Shown piece after piece: positions 1-8,326 of a stretch of 64,000 nucleotides of DNA (position 1 is the first letter of the stretch; every line of letters begins with the position of its first letter). A program made the position numbers and the translations under genes. This stretch comes from Mesorhizobium carmichaelinearum (GTDB lineage: Bacteria > Pseudomonadota > Alphaproteobacteria > Rhizobiales > Rhizobiaceae), in NCBI RefSeq assembly GCF_900199455.1, contig NZ_FZQR01000014.1, forward strand, positions 62,001 through 126,000, written 5' to 3'. The notes under the pieces were generated by a model that was given only the letters and a program-made list of their open reading frames with translations, made no database searches and was not told the origin of the DNA.

Positions 1-1
1 C

Positions 2-718
2 AAGGCCATCCGCACCCCCACTTACCCCAGCCGGCCTGTCGATCTCGACGTCCGGCGCGGCGAAATCCTCGGCCTTGCCGGGCTGGTCGGTTCCGGCCGC
101 ACCGAACTGGCACGCGTCTTCTTCGGCATCGACGGCAGCCTTGGCGGCACGATCGAACTCGACGGCAAGACGCTTGTGCTGGGCTCGGCTGCCGATGCGG
201 TCGCGCAGGGTATCTTTCTCGTCCCCGAGGACCGCAAGCTGACCGGCATCCTGCTCGACCTGTCGATCGCGCAGAACATTTCGCTGCCCAATCTGCCGGC
301 GCATGCCAGGCGCTCGCTGGTCTCGGCGAGTGCTGAAACGGCAACCGCCGAGAAGCAGAAAAAAGATCTCGGCATCAAGGCGCCTTCGGTGCAGACGCGC
401 ACCGGCACGCTGTCGGGCGGCAACCAGCAGAAGGTGGTGCTCGGCAAGTGGCTGGCCATGAACCCCAAGGTGATGATCCTCGACGAGCCGACGCGCGGCA
501 TCGACATCGGCGCCAAGGCGGAAATCTATGGGCTGATGCGGGCGCTGGCCGATGCCGGCGTCGCCGTGCTGATGATTTCCAGCGACATGGAGGAGGTGAT
601 CGGCGTGTCCGACCGCATCGCCGTCATGCATGAGGGCCAAATCTCGGGCATTCTCGACAAGGACCGGTTCAGCCAGGAAAACGTGCTGCTGCTGGCGGTG
701 GGCAAGCAGCCGAAATAG
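2..718 (+). CDS. Sugar ABC transporter ATP-binding protein, C-terminal part (RbsA/MglA type)
   Basis: The reading frame is open from the left edge, so the first ABC domain lies outside the window. What remains is the second nucleotide-binding domain of a two-domain sugar importer ATPase. It shows the family's degenerate Walker A region (GLVGSGRTEL), the VPEDRK motif, the signature LSGGNQQK and a Walker B ending in ILDEPTRGIDIG, followed by the SSDMEE switch region. It energises the permease that starts 60 bp downstream. The matching periplasmic binding protein is presumably upstream. The family assignment is secure; the substrate is unknown. Confidence 0.93.
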   Translation, partial: KAIRTPTYPSRPVDLDVRRGEILGLAGLVGSGRTELARVFFGIDGSLGGTIELDGKTLVLGSAADAVAQGIFLVPEDRKLTGILLDLSIAQNISLPNLPAHARRSLVSASAETATAEKQKKDLGIKAPSVQTRTGTLSGGNQQKVVLGKWLAMNPKVMILDEPTRGIDIGAKAEIYGLMRALADAGVAVLMISSDMEEVIGVSDRIAVMHEGQISGILDKDRFSQENVLLLAVGKQPK

Positions 719-778
719 TTTTTGCGCCGAGGTCGCGAGACCGCGCAACCTGCTCAGGCAGGCATTGGGGAGAAGACA

Positions 779-1774
779 ATGAGCAAGAAAGATCTTGGCC
801 TGCTGATCCTGATCCTGGTGGTGGGCGCAATCGTCGCCATCATCAATCCGCGCTTCCTGCTGCCGATCAACCTTGCCAACACCTCGAACCTGATCGGCCT
901 GTTCGGCATCCTGTCAATCGGCCAGGCCTTCGTCATCATCACCGGTGGCATCGAACTGTCGGTCGGCTCGGTGGTCGCGCTGCTGGGAACGCTGTTCATC
1001 GACTTCATCGCCGTGCGCGAGCTGGACTGGCCGCTGGCCTTCGTGCTGATCATCGCGCTCGGCGCCATCATCGGCCTGGTGCATGGCTGGCTGATCACCA
1101 GGCTGAAGCTGCAGCCCTTCGTGGTGACGTTGTGCGGCCTGCTGATCTACCGCGGCGTGGCGCGCTTCTACACCGCCGACGGCACCGCCGGCTTCGCCTT
1201 CGGCCAGAACTTTCCCGAGCTCGAATTCCTGACGGCCGGCCGGTCCTATGGCGTGCCGAACAGCTTCATTGCGCTGATCGTCATCGCCATCGTCATGTGG
1301 GTGGTGCTGCACCGCTCGGTGTTCGGCCGCTATCTCTACGCCATCGGCAAGAACGAGGAGGCGGCGAAATATTCCGGCATCCGCACCGGTCGTATCGTCA
1401 TGGCCGCCTATGTCATCTGCGGCGTGCTGACGGCACTGTCGGCGATCTATTTCGCCATGTACACGCGCTCGATTTCACCTGCCAGCCACGGCCAGTTCTA
1501 CGAGCTTTACGCCATCGCCGCGGCGGTGCTCGGCGGCTTCTCGCTGCGCGGCGGCGAGGGCTCGCTGATCGGCGTCATCCTCGGCACCGTGCTGCTGCAG
1601 GAGCTGCAGAACCTCGTCAATCTGCTCGGCATCCCGTCCTCCCTCAACTTCGCGGTGATGGGCGGCGTCATCCTCATCGGCGTGCTCGTCGACCAGCAAT
1701 GGGGCGTGTTCCGCGCACGGCGGCTGATGATCGATGCGGCGCGCAAAAACGTTGCCGGCGCGCCGGCGGAATAA
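779..1774 (+). CDS. Sugar ABC transporter permease (RbsC/BPD_transp_2 family)
   Basis: This is an inner-membrane permease of about 331 residues with eight to ten hydrophobic segments. It carries the family hallmarks GGIELSVGSV near residue 60 and AAAVLGGFSLRGGEGS near residue 245. I chose the ATG at 779 because GGGGAGAA lies just upstream; a longer frame from a TTG at 722 adds residues unlike the family. It forms an importer with the ATPase ending at 718. A GntR-type operator candidate and a short-chain dehydrogenase gene follow, so the transporter probably feeds the catabolic genes downstream. Confidence 0.93.
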   Translation: MSKKDLGLLILILVVGAIVAIINPRFLLPINLANTSNLIGLFGILSIGQAFVIITGGIELSVGSVVALLGTLFIDFIAVRELDWPLAFVLIIALGAIIGLVHGWLITRLKLQPFVVTLCGLLIYRGVARFYTADGTAGFAFGQNFPELEFLTAGRSYGVPNSFIALIVIAIVMWVVLHRSVFGRYLYAIGKNEEAAKYSGIRTGRIVMAAYVICGVLTALSAIYFAMYTRSISPASHGQFYELYAIAAAVLGGFSLRGGEGSLIGVILGTVLLQELQNLVNLLGIPSSLNFAVMGGVILIGVLVDQQWGVFRARRLMIDAARKNVAGAPAE

Positions 1775-1813
1775 CCGCGCGGGGCGACGCTGCCCTTGCC
1801 GGACTCCTATAGA

Positions 1814-1825
1814 TATTATAATAGC
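1814..1825. promoter_or_regulatory. Candidate GntR operator, site 1 (TATTATAATAGC)
   Basis: The minus strand of 1815-1825 reads GCTATTATAAT. This 11-mer recurs exactly before two other operons of the locus and with one change before the gntR gene itself. The core TATTATAATA at 1814-1823 is a perfect palindrome. It lies about 35 bp before the start of the short-chain dehydrogenase at 1858, where a repressor would block the promoter. Binding is inferred. Confidence 0.6.
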
Positions 1826-1857
1826 ATAACCCGGTATCGCTCGGGGGTGTACGGCAC

Positions 1858-2637
1858 ATGCGCTGCGATTTGCGAGGCAAGGTAGCGCTGGTCACCGGGG
1901 CCGCGGGCGCCATCGGCAGTTCCATCGCCAAACGCTTGTCCGACAATGGTGCCGCGGTCGTCGTCGCCGACATCAACGGCGAGGGCGCAAGCCAGGTGGC
2001 GGCTGGCTTCAGCAACGCCATGGCCTGCGCCACCGACATCCGTGATGCCGCCTCGGTCGACAGCGCCATCGCCGCGATCATGCAGCGCCACGGCCGCCTC
2101 GATATCCTCATCAACAATGCCGGCGTCAACACGCTGGCCCACCGCGTGACATTGGACGAATTCCCGGCCGAGGAATGGGACCGCATCACCGGCATCGATC
2201 TCGACGGCCTCTACATCATGAGCCGCGCGGCATTGAAGCCCATGCTTGCCGCCGGCAGAGGCGGGCGCATCGTCAACATCGCCTCGGTCGTCGGGCTCGC
2301 CGCCATGCGCCTGCAGAGCCCGTTCGTCGCTGCCAAGGCCGGCATCATCCATCTGACGCGGTCGATGGCGATCGAACTTGGCGCCCGGGGCATCCTGACC
2401 AATGCCGTCGCGCCGGGCTCGGTGATGACGGCGCTGACCGCCAAGCTGTTTTATGGCGACGACGGCAAGTTCGCCGGCCGCACGCAGGAATTCTTGGCCC
2501 ATGTGCCGCTCGGCAGGCCTGCCGAGCCCCGGGAGATCGCCGAGGCGGTGCTGTTCCTGGCCTCGCCGGCCGCCAGCTATGTCAACGGCCAGGTGCTGGC
2601 CGTCGATGGCGGCTGGACGGCGGGATACATGATGTGA
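1858..2637 (+). CDS. Short-chain dehydrogenase/reductase-like protein lacking the catalytic tyrosine
   Basis: This 259-residue protein has a classical SDR fold. The cofactor loop TGAAGAIG is at residues 13-20, NNAG at about 86-89 and the catalytic-site serine at about 143. The usual Y-x-x-x-K is F-V-A-A-K at about 156-160, so the catalytic tyrosine is phenylalanine. The active-site asparagine region reads IDL instead of the usual VNL. The C-terminus, GQVLAVDGGWTAGYMM, is ordinary for the family. The next gene overlaps its stop codon and is also SDR-like. It probably belongs to the sugar-acid catabolic locus, either as a non-oxidising enzyme or as one half of a heteromeric enzyme. Fold is certain; activity is unknown. 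Confidence 0.85.
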   Translation: MRCDLRGKVALVTGAAGAIGSSIAKRLSDNGAAVVVADINGEGASQVAAGFSNAMACATDIRDAASVDSAIAAIMQRHGRLDILINNAGVNTLAHRVTLDEFPAEEWDRITGIDLDGLYIMSRAALKPMLAAGRGGRIVNIASVVGLAAMRLQSPFVAAKAGIIHLTRSMAIELGARGILTNAVAPGSVMTALTAKLFYGDDGKFAGRTQEFLAHVPLGRPAEPREIAEAVLFLASPAASYVNGQVLAVDGGWTAGYMM

Positions 2638-3224
2638 GCGACGCGATGGAAATCGATCTCAACGGCGCCACTGTGGCTCTCGATGGCGAGACCAACCCGA
2701 TCGTCGACGCGGTTCTCGCCGCGCTGCGTGCCAATGGCGGCACGTTTGTCGAAGCAGCTGATACCGCCGATATCCTGCTGATGTCCAATCCGCTGCGGCC
2801 AGGAACGACGGCGCAGGATCCCCGCTGCCAGCATGCCGATGCGCGCAGGGCGGCCCTGGCCATGGCCGAGCGCGGCGGTGGACGCATCATCTTCCTGATC
2901 TCGGCCACCGCCGGCATGCCGATGCGCCGCCATCCGCGCTTTTCCATGGAAAATGCCGCGATCCTGGCCGGCATGCGCACGCTGGCCATGGAGTTCGGCC
3001 CGAAGGTGCTAGTCAATGCCGTCGGCTTTGGTGTGGTCGAGGATGGAACCTTGGTGTCGGGCGACAAGGCGATGCTCAGCCACACGCCGGTCGGCCGCGC
3101 CGGCTGCATCGAGGAAGCGGTTGCGGCCGTGCTGTTCTTCTGCGATCCGCTCAACACCTATACGACGGGCCAGATGCTGGGCGTCGACGGTGGATGGACG
3201 GCAGGCTATGGGCGCAATTTCTGA
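2634..3224 (+). CDS. Degenerate, N-terminally shortened SDR-like protein
   Basis: This protein of about 196 residues ends like an SDR (TGQMLGVDGGWTAGYGRNF) but lacks the TGxxxGxG cofactor loop and the NNAG motif. The active-site region keeps the serine (ISATAG), but Y-x-x-x-K reads F-S-M-E-N, so both tyrosine and lysine are gone. A GTG start at 2634 overlaps the previous TGA in the GTGA arrangement; an in-frame ATG lies at 2646. Translational coupling to the preceding tyrosine-less SDR suggests the two form one complex. The frame is intact and its codon use matches its neighbours, so it does not look like a decaying pseudogene. Confidence 0.75.
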   Translation: MSDAMEIDLNGATVALDGETNPIVDAVLAALRANGGTFVEAADTADILLMSNPLRPGTTAQDPRCQHADARRAALAMAERGGGRIIFLISATAGMPMRRHPRFSMENAAILAGMRTLAMEFGPKVLVNAVGFGVVEDGTLVSGDKAMLSHTPVGRAGCIEEAVAAVLFFCDPLNTYTTGQMLGVDGGWTAGYGRNF

Positions 3225-3348
3225 ACCGTTGATGCCCGGCATCCCCGCCGGGTCCGTCGCTGGAAACCGTCCGCCACACCAGCTATGAATGGACGTTTAC
3301 GGCGTGATCCGCGGGACATTGCCTTGCGGGATCGCGCTTTCTTGGAGC

Positions 3349-4386
3349 ATGGTGATGACCGACAAGCCGCCGGCGGGCGAGAAGAAGCGGCAGCGCCTTG
3401 GCGTCCGCGAGATCGCCAAGCGTGTCGGCGTCGCGCCGATGACGGTGTCGCGCGCGCTCTCCAATCCCGACATGGTCTCGCCGGAGACCCGCGCCAAGGT
3501 GCTCGAGGCGATCGAACAAGCCGGCTTCGTACCCAACCGGCTGGCCTCCAGCATGCGCGGCAATGGCCGCATGATCGGCACGGTGGTGCCGCCGCTGATC
3601 AATTCGGGCATTGCCGAACAGGTGCAAGGTATGTCCGACGAATGCCACGAGAGCGGCTATTCGATGCTTCTGGTGCAAGGCGAGTTCACGCAGGAGGCCG
3701 AGGAGAAATCGATCCGCAACCTGCTTGGCTGGCGCCCGGTCGGCATGATCCTGCAAAGCTTCGTGCAAAGCGAGACGGCACGGGCGCTTCTGAAGAGCAG
3801 CGGCGCGCCGGTGGTCGAAATATCGGAAATCAAGGGCCGCAAGCCGATCGACATGGTGGTCGGCGTCTCCAATTTCGAGACCGCCTATGCCATGACCATG
3901 CATCTGGCCGCCAAGGGCTATAAGTACATCGGTTTCGTCTCGACGCCGATCCACGGCAATGACCGGCTGCAGCAGCGCCGCACCGGCTATCATGCGGCAC
4001 TCACCGAACTCGGCATCAAGAACCATGCCGACATGGAGGTCGAGGTGCCGATCACCGCGCAGGGCGGCGCCGAGGCGCTGGTGACGCTGACCTCCCGGCA
4101 TAGGGATATCGATGCCATCTTCTTCTCCAGCGACACGCTGGCCGTCGGTGCCGTGCAGGAGTGCCACCGCCGGCGCTGGGCGGTGCCGGGCAGGATCGCC
4201 ATCGCCGGCTATGGCGACATGGATCTGGCAGCCCAACTCTATCCGCCGCTGACCACGGTCAAGGTCAACCGCTACGAGATGGGCCGCCGCGCCGTGCGGC
4301 AGTTGCTGGCAAGGCTCGGCGGCGACACCAAGGTGCCGACTATCACCAGCCTCGGCTTCGAGATCGTCGACCGCGAGAGTGCGTGA
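3349..4386 (+). CDS. LacI family transcriptional regulator
   Basis: The N-terminus carries a LacI helix-turn-helix (GVREIAKRVGVAPMTVSRALSNP), followed by the hinge and a periplasmic-binding-protein-like effector domain. The full length of about 345 residues is normal. The ATG at 3349 has GGAG six bases upstream; an earlier ATG at 3289 would add an unlikely leader. It probably senses a sugar or sugar acid and represses the surrounding catabolic genes through the TGGTACCGGTATCA sites at 8243 and 16105; that link is an inference. Its stop codon directly abuts the stop of the convergent dehydratase gene. Confidence 0.93.
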   Translation: MVMTDKPPAGEKKRQRLGVREIAKRVGVAPMTVSRALSNPDMVSPETRAKVLEAIEQAGFVPNRLASSMRGNGRMIGTVVPPLINSGIAEQVQGMSDECHESGYSMLLVQGEFTQEAEEKSIRNLLGWRPVGMILQSFVQSETARALLKSSGAPVVEISEIKGRKPIDMVVGVSNFETAYAMTMHLAAKGYKYIGFVSTPIHGNDRLQQRRTGYHAALTELGIKNHADMEVEVPITAQGGAEALVTLTSRHRDIDAIFFSSDTLAVGAVQECHRRRWAVPGRIAIAGYGDMDLAAQLYPPLTTVKVNRYEMGRRAVRQLLARLGGDTKVPTITSLGFEIVDRESA

Positions 4387-5565
4387 TCAGGACGCGCTTG
4401 CAGGTTGCTCGCGTCGACCCAGCCGCTTTTCCCACCCCTCCGCGTGGACGTTGAGATAGGCGTTGGGATCATAGGGGTGATCCTTGATCACCTGGATGTT
4501 GAGATCGATGCCGAGCCCGGGCGCGTCCGGCAGCGACAGATGGCCATTGTCGGCATTGACGGTCGGATGCCAGGTCACCAGCTCGCGCGTCCACGGGTCG
4601 TTGAAGGCGTCGAAATGCTCCTGGATGAGGAAATTCGGCACCGCCGCAGCCAGTTGCAGGCAGACCGCCGTCGCCACCGGTCCGCCGCTCTGGTGCGGGG
4701 CGATATGGCTGCCATGCGCGAACGCCAGATTGGCCACCTGCATCGACGGCGCAATGCCGCCGAGCGACATTGGCTCGGGCTGGAAGATGTTGACGCCGCC
4801 GCCGGCTGCGAGCGTGTAGAATTGCCCGACCGTGTCGTACATCTCGCCGGTCGCCACCGGGATCGGCGAGCGATGCGCCACTTCGTGCACCGTCTCCTGC
4901 CGGTCCCGCGAGGTCGGCTCCTCCCACCAGTAGATATCAAGGTCAGCGAACTTCTGCGCCGCCTGCACGGCGGCGATCTCGGTGAAGCGGGCATGCACAT
5001 CGATCAGGATCCGCGTGTCCTTGGGCAGGCGATCACGCAGCGTCCGGCAGATGGCGTAGGAAAGCTCCAGTTCCTCACGCGAGATAAAACCTTGCGCGGT
5101 GCCGAACGGATCGAGCTTGAACGCCCTAAAACCCTTGGCCAGAACCGCTTTGGCGGCTTCGAGAAAGGCCGCGGGCGTGCGCTCGGTGCGGTACCAGCCA
5201 TTGGCGTAGCCGAGCACGCTGTCGCGCACCTGGCCGCCGAGAAGCTGATGGATCGGCACGCCCAGGCTCTTGCCCAGAATGTCCCAGCAGGCGACTTCGA
5301 TCGCGGCGATCACCGTGCGGTGGATATGGCCGCCGTCGAGCGAAACACTGTCCAGCATGCGCTTGGCCAGCGCATTGATGCGGCGCGGATCCTGGCCGAT
5401 GGCGAGGTGTTTGAGCTCGTGCACGCCGGCTTCGGTGGTCTTGATGAAGCCGTTCAGCGTGCCTTCGCCGATGCCGTGGATGCCCTTGTCGGTATGGACC
5501 TTGATGAAGAGCCAGTTCTTCCAGCCGGCACCGACGGCAAAGGTCTCGATTTCGGTGATCTTCAT
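4387..5565 (-). CDS. Mandelate racemase/enolase superfamily dehydratase, DgoD-like
   Basis: This 392-residue protein is an acid-sugar dehydratase of the enolase superfamily. Such enzymes remove water from aldonates to give 2-keto-3-deoxy acids. Visible active-site elements are the KLDPFG strand, the metal-ligand positions in DVHARF, WWEEP and GEMYD, and APHQSGG near residue 300. The KxDPFG pattern resembles galactonate dehydratases and their relatives. It is the last gene of a minus-strand operon with a split transketolase and an SDR. The exact substrate cannot be read from the sequence. Confidence 0.9.
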   Translation of the reverse strand: MKITEIETFAVGAGWKNWLFIKVHTDKGIHGIGEGTLNGFIKTTEAGVHELKHLAIGQDPRRINALAKRMLDSVSLDGGHIHRTVIAAIEVACWDILGKSLGVPIHQLLGGQVRDSVLGYANGWYRTERTPAAFLEAAKAVLAKGFRAFKLDPFGTAQGFISREELELSYAICRTLRDRLPKDTRILIDVHARFTEIAAVQAAQKFADLDIYWWEEPTSRDRQETVHEVAHRSPIPVATGEMYDTVGQFYTLAAGGGVNIFQPEPMSLGGIAPSMQVANLAFAHGSHIAPHQSGGPVATAVCLQLAAAVPNFLIQEHFDAFNDPWTRELVTWHPTVNADNGHLSLPDAPGLGIDLNIQVIKDHPYDPNAYLNVHAEGWEKRLGRREQPASAS

Positions 5566-5574
5566 GCAATAGCC

Positions 5575-6564
5575 CTACTTCAGCGCGGCAATCGTTGCGA
5601 TGACGGCCTCTGTCGTCAGGCCGTATTTCGCTTGCAAGGTCGGCACCGCGCCGCATTCGATATAGCGGTCGGGCAGGCCGACGCGGGTCACTTTCTTCGC
5701 AATGCCGGCGTCGAACAAGGTCTCGACGACAAGGCTCGCCAGTCCGCCGACGACAACATGGTTTTCCACCGTGACGACACGGCCGACGCTGGCTGCGAAC
5801 TCGGCCACCGCTTCGGCATCGAACGGCTTTATGGTCGGAACATGCAACACGCCGACGGAGATGCCTTGTTTTCGCAAGGCGTCCGCCGCATCCAGCGCCC
5901 GTTCGGTCATGAAGCCGGTCGAAATGATGCCGACATCCGAGCCGCTGCGAAGGTGACGCGCCTTGCCGATCTCGAAGCGATAGCCAGGTTCGAACACGAC
6001 AGGCACGCTGCCGCGCAGCAGCCGCATATAGACCGGTCCTCGATGCTCGGCGATCGCTTCGGTCGCTGCGTCGATCTCGGTGGCATCACAGGGATCGATG
6101 ATGGTCAGTCCGGGGATCATGCGCATCAGCGCCAGATCCTCGATCGCCTGATGCGTGCCGCCATAGCCGGTCGTCAATCCAGGCAGACCGGCGACGATCT
6201 TGACGTCGAGGTTGGAATGGGCGAGCGCGATGGCGACGAAATCATAGGCGCGCCGCGTCGCGAACACGCCGTAGGTGGTGGCGAACGGCACCTTGCCGGT
6301 GCGCGCCAGCCCGGCGGCGACGGCGACCAGATTCTGCTCGGCCATGCCGACATTGAAGAAGCGGTCCGGGAAAGCGTCGCGGAACGGCAGGATGTCGGTG
6401 TATTTGCCGAGATCGGCGGTCAGCCCGACAATGTCGGGACGGCTCTGGCCGAGCCGCGCCAAAGCCTTGCCGAACGGTGCTTCCACGCTTTGCCGTCCGC
6501 CACCAATTGCTTCGTCCTGGCCCATGGCCAGCGTGCGCCCAGCCTCCATCGCCGCGCCGCTCAT
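5575..6564 (-). CDS. Transketolase-like protein, C-terminal half (pyrimidine-binding and C-terminal domains)
   Basis: This protein of about 329 residues corresponds to the second half of transketolase. It has the pyrimidine-binding domain (GLTADLGKYTDILPF, then NVGMAEQNLVAVAAGLA, where the glutamate activates thiamine diphosphate) and a C-terminal domain (VTVENHVVVGGLAS). Its ATG at 6564 overlaps the stop of the upstream N-terminal subunit gene in an ATGA arrangement. The two halves should assemble into one thiamine diphosphate enzyme that transfers two-carbon ketol units. Split transketolases are common in sugar catabolic operons; the donor and acceptor here are unknown. Confidence 0.92.
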   Translation of the reverse strand: MSGAAMEAGRTLAMGQDEAIGGGRQSVEAPFGKALARLGQSRPDIVGLTADLGKYTDILPFRDAFPDRFFNVGMAEQNLVAVAAGLARTGKVPFATTYGVFATRRAYDFVAIALAHSNLDVKIVAGLPGLTTGYGGTHQAIEDLALMRMIPGLTIIDPCDATEIDAATEAIAEHRGPVYMRLLRGSVPVVFEPGYRFEIGKARHLRSGSDVGIISTGFMTERALDAADALRKQGISVGVLHVPTIKPFDAEAVAEFAASVGRVVTVENHVVVGGLASLVVETLFDAGIAKKVTRVGLPDRYIECGAVPTLQAKYGLTTEAVIATIAALK

Positions 6565-7409
6565 CGGGCTGCTCCCGCACTTTGTTCGAACTCGGCGATG
6601 ATCCCGTCCCATTGGGCGATGTCGATGCGGAAGAAGTGTGATTTCTCAGAGGTTTCGATGCGCGGCACGCCCTTGCCGGGCAGTGTGCGCAGCACGATCG
6701 CTTTCGGCTTGCCGTTGCCTTCGCGCGCATCGGCCAGCGCACCGACCACCGCCTTCATGTCGTTGCCGTCGATCTCCGCTGTCTGCCAGCCGAAGGCGCG
6801 CCACTTGTCGGCCACCGGCTCCATGTCGAGCACCATGGGCCCATCGGCCTGGATGCCGTTGCAGTCGATCAGCGCCAACAGCCCGTCGAGCTTGAAATGG
6901 CTGGCCGACATCGCTGCCTCCCAGGTCGAGCCTTCCTGCATTTCGCCATCGGACAGCTCGACGAAAACGCGCGCGTCGGATTTGTCGATACGCAGGCCCA
7001 GCGCCTGGCCGACGCCTTGCCCCAGGCCATGGCCCAGCGAACCGCCGATGACCTCGACGCCGGGCGTGGTGTCGAGCGTCGACATTTCCAGCCGGCTGTT
7101 ATCCGCGCCGTAGGTGGCAAGTTCCTCGACCGGGATGATGCCGGCTTCCGCCAGTGCTGACCAGAGCGCGATCGAATAGTGCCCGGTCGAGAGCAGCAAG
7201 CGGTCGCGGTCGGGCCAGGTGAGATTGTGCGGATCGTAACGCAGTTCGTGGAAGTAGAGCGCGGCCAGCGTATCGGCGATGCCGAGGCCCTGGCCAATAT
7301 AGCCCTGGCCCTGGCCGCGCGCCATGGTCAGCATGTGCCGGCGCAATTGCGTTGCCTTGCGTTCGAGCGCGCCGATATCGGCTGTGCCGGGAGGGGAGTT
7401 TCGCAGCAT
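6561..7409 (-). CDS. Transketolase-like protein, N-terminal half (thiamine diphosphate-binding)
   Basis: This 282-residue protein matches the N-terminal half of transketolase. It includes the GHYSIALWSAL region, GGSLGHGLGQGVGQA and the thiamine diphosphate motif SDGEMQEGSTWEAA, about 30 residues before IDCN. The first glycine of the usual GDG is serine. It is co-translated with the C-terminal half downstream through a 4-bp overlap, and follows the SDR gene by only 4 bp. Together the pair would form an alpha2beta2-type transketolase dedicated to this pathway. Confidence 0.92.
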   Translation of the reverse strand: MLRNSPPGTADIGALERKATQLRRHMLTMARGQGQGYIGQGLGIADTLAALYFHELRYDPHNLTWPDRDRLLLSTGHYSIALWSALAEAGIIPVEELATYGADNSRLEMSTLDTTPGVEVIGGSLGHGLGQGVGQALGLRIDKSDARVFVELSDGEMQEGSTWEAAMSASHFKLDGLLALIDCNGIQADGPMVLDMEPVADKWRAFGWQTAEIDGNDMKAVVGALADAREGNGKPKAIVLRTLPGKGVPRIETSEKSHFFRIDIAQWDGIIAEFEQSAGAAR

Positions 7410-7413
7410 GGGA

Positions 7414-8208
7414 TCAGTCCTTGTCGAGCCCGCCCGACATGTTGAGCCGCTCGGCGGTCATGTATTTCGGTGCGTCGAGGCAGAGCCACACCACCGCTTC
7501 GGCGACTTCGGCGATCTCGGCGCGGCGGCCGAGCGGGATGCGGCGCGTGCGCTCGTCGAGGAAAGCCTGCAAATCGTTGCGGCCATTGGCGCGGGCAAGG
7601 TCGACCTCGGTCGAGCGTTGCATCTCGGTGTCCATCATGCCGGGCGCCAGGCTGTTGACCAGCACGCCATAGGGCGCCAGCGCGACCGCCGCCGCGCGGG
7701 TGATGGAATCGACGCCGGCCTTGCTCGCCGTGTAGGCGGTGTAGTCGGGAAGCGCCATGCGCGAACCCGGCGAGGTGATGTTGATGATGCGCCCCGAGCG
7801 CTGCTCGCGCATCACCCGGCCGGCCGCCTTGCAGGCCATGGCCAGCGCGGTGACATTGAGCGCCAGCGTGCGCGTCCAGGCCTTGTAGGTGGCGTAGAGG
7901 AACGGCTCGATCACGCCATAGCCGGCGTTGTTGACGAGGATGTCGATGCCGCCCCAGCGCGCGACCACTTTTTCCACCGCCGCCTCCGGCGCGCCTTCCC
8001 TGGTGAAATCGCTGACGATGCTCTCGCTCTCTGCGCCGGTCTCACCGATCTGCCTGACGGTCTCGGCCAGCCCCTCGCCATTGATGTCGGTGATCGCGAC
8101 GACGCAGCCGCGCCGGGCCAACTGGATCGCCACCTCGCGGCCGAGGCCGCCTGCGGCACCGGTGACAAGGGCGCGCCGTGGTGTCTTGTTTTGATTTTCG
8201 GCTGGCAA
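7414..8208 (-). CDS. SDR family oxidoreductase
   Basis: This 264-residue protein is a complete classical short-chain dehydrogenase. It has TGAAGGLG near the N-terminus, NNAG around residue 93, the LNVTAL asparagine, a serine in NITSPGS and the catalytic pair YTASK. Unlike the SDR-like pair at 1858-3224, it keeps every catalytic residue. It is the first gene of the operon SDR, split transketolase, dehydratase. The operon's promoter region is shared with the divergent dehydratase at 8327 and carries a LacI-type operator. It likely oxidises a hydroxyl group of the pathway sugar or sugar acid. Confidence 0.92.
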   Translation of the reverse strand: MPAENQNKTPRRALVTGAAGGLGREVAIQLARRGCVVAITDINGEGLAETVRQIGETGAESESIVSDFTREGAPEAAVEKVVARWGGIDILVNNAGYGVIEPFLYATYKAWTRTLALNVTALAMACKAAGRVMREQRSGRIINITSPGSRMALPDYTAYTASKAGVDSITRAAAVALAPYGVLVNSLAPGMMDTEMQRSTEVDLARANGRNDLQAFLDERTRRIPLGRRAEIAEVAEAVVWLCLDAPKYMTAERLNMSGGLDKD

Positions 8209-8242
8209 GCGAACACCCTCCCGGTGGCCATCTTGACGAGAT

Positions 8243-8256
8243 TGATACCGGTACCA
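8243..8256. promoter_or_regulatory. Candidate LacI operator (TGATACCGGTACCA)
   Basis: The minus strand reads TGGTACCGGTATCA, and the identical 14-mer lies at 16105-16118 before the second binding-protein gene. The element is nearly palindromic around a central CG, as is usual for LacI-family operators. It lies in the divergent region between the SDR operon (starting at 8208) and the dehydratase (starting at 8327), so one site could control both directions. Confidence 0.6.
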
Positions 8257-8326
8257 TAAATGGCTGTCAACGGCGATGTGCTATTGTCCTGTCGACCGCA
8301 CGGTCCGCTGCAATGGGGAGAAAAAG

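Noticed and set aside
4405..7113. A 902-codon open frame on the plus strand across the dehydratase and transketolase genes
   Set aside because: It is the antisense shadow of well-supported minus-strand genes in GC-rich DNA. The residues are repetitive His, Arg, Asp and Gly with no recognisable domain.
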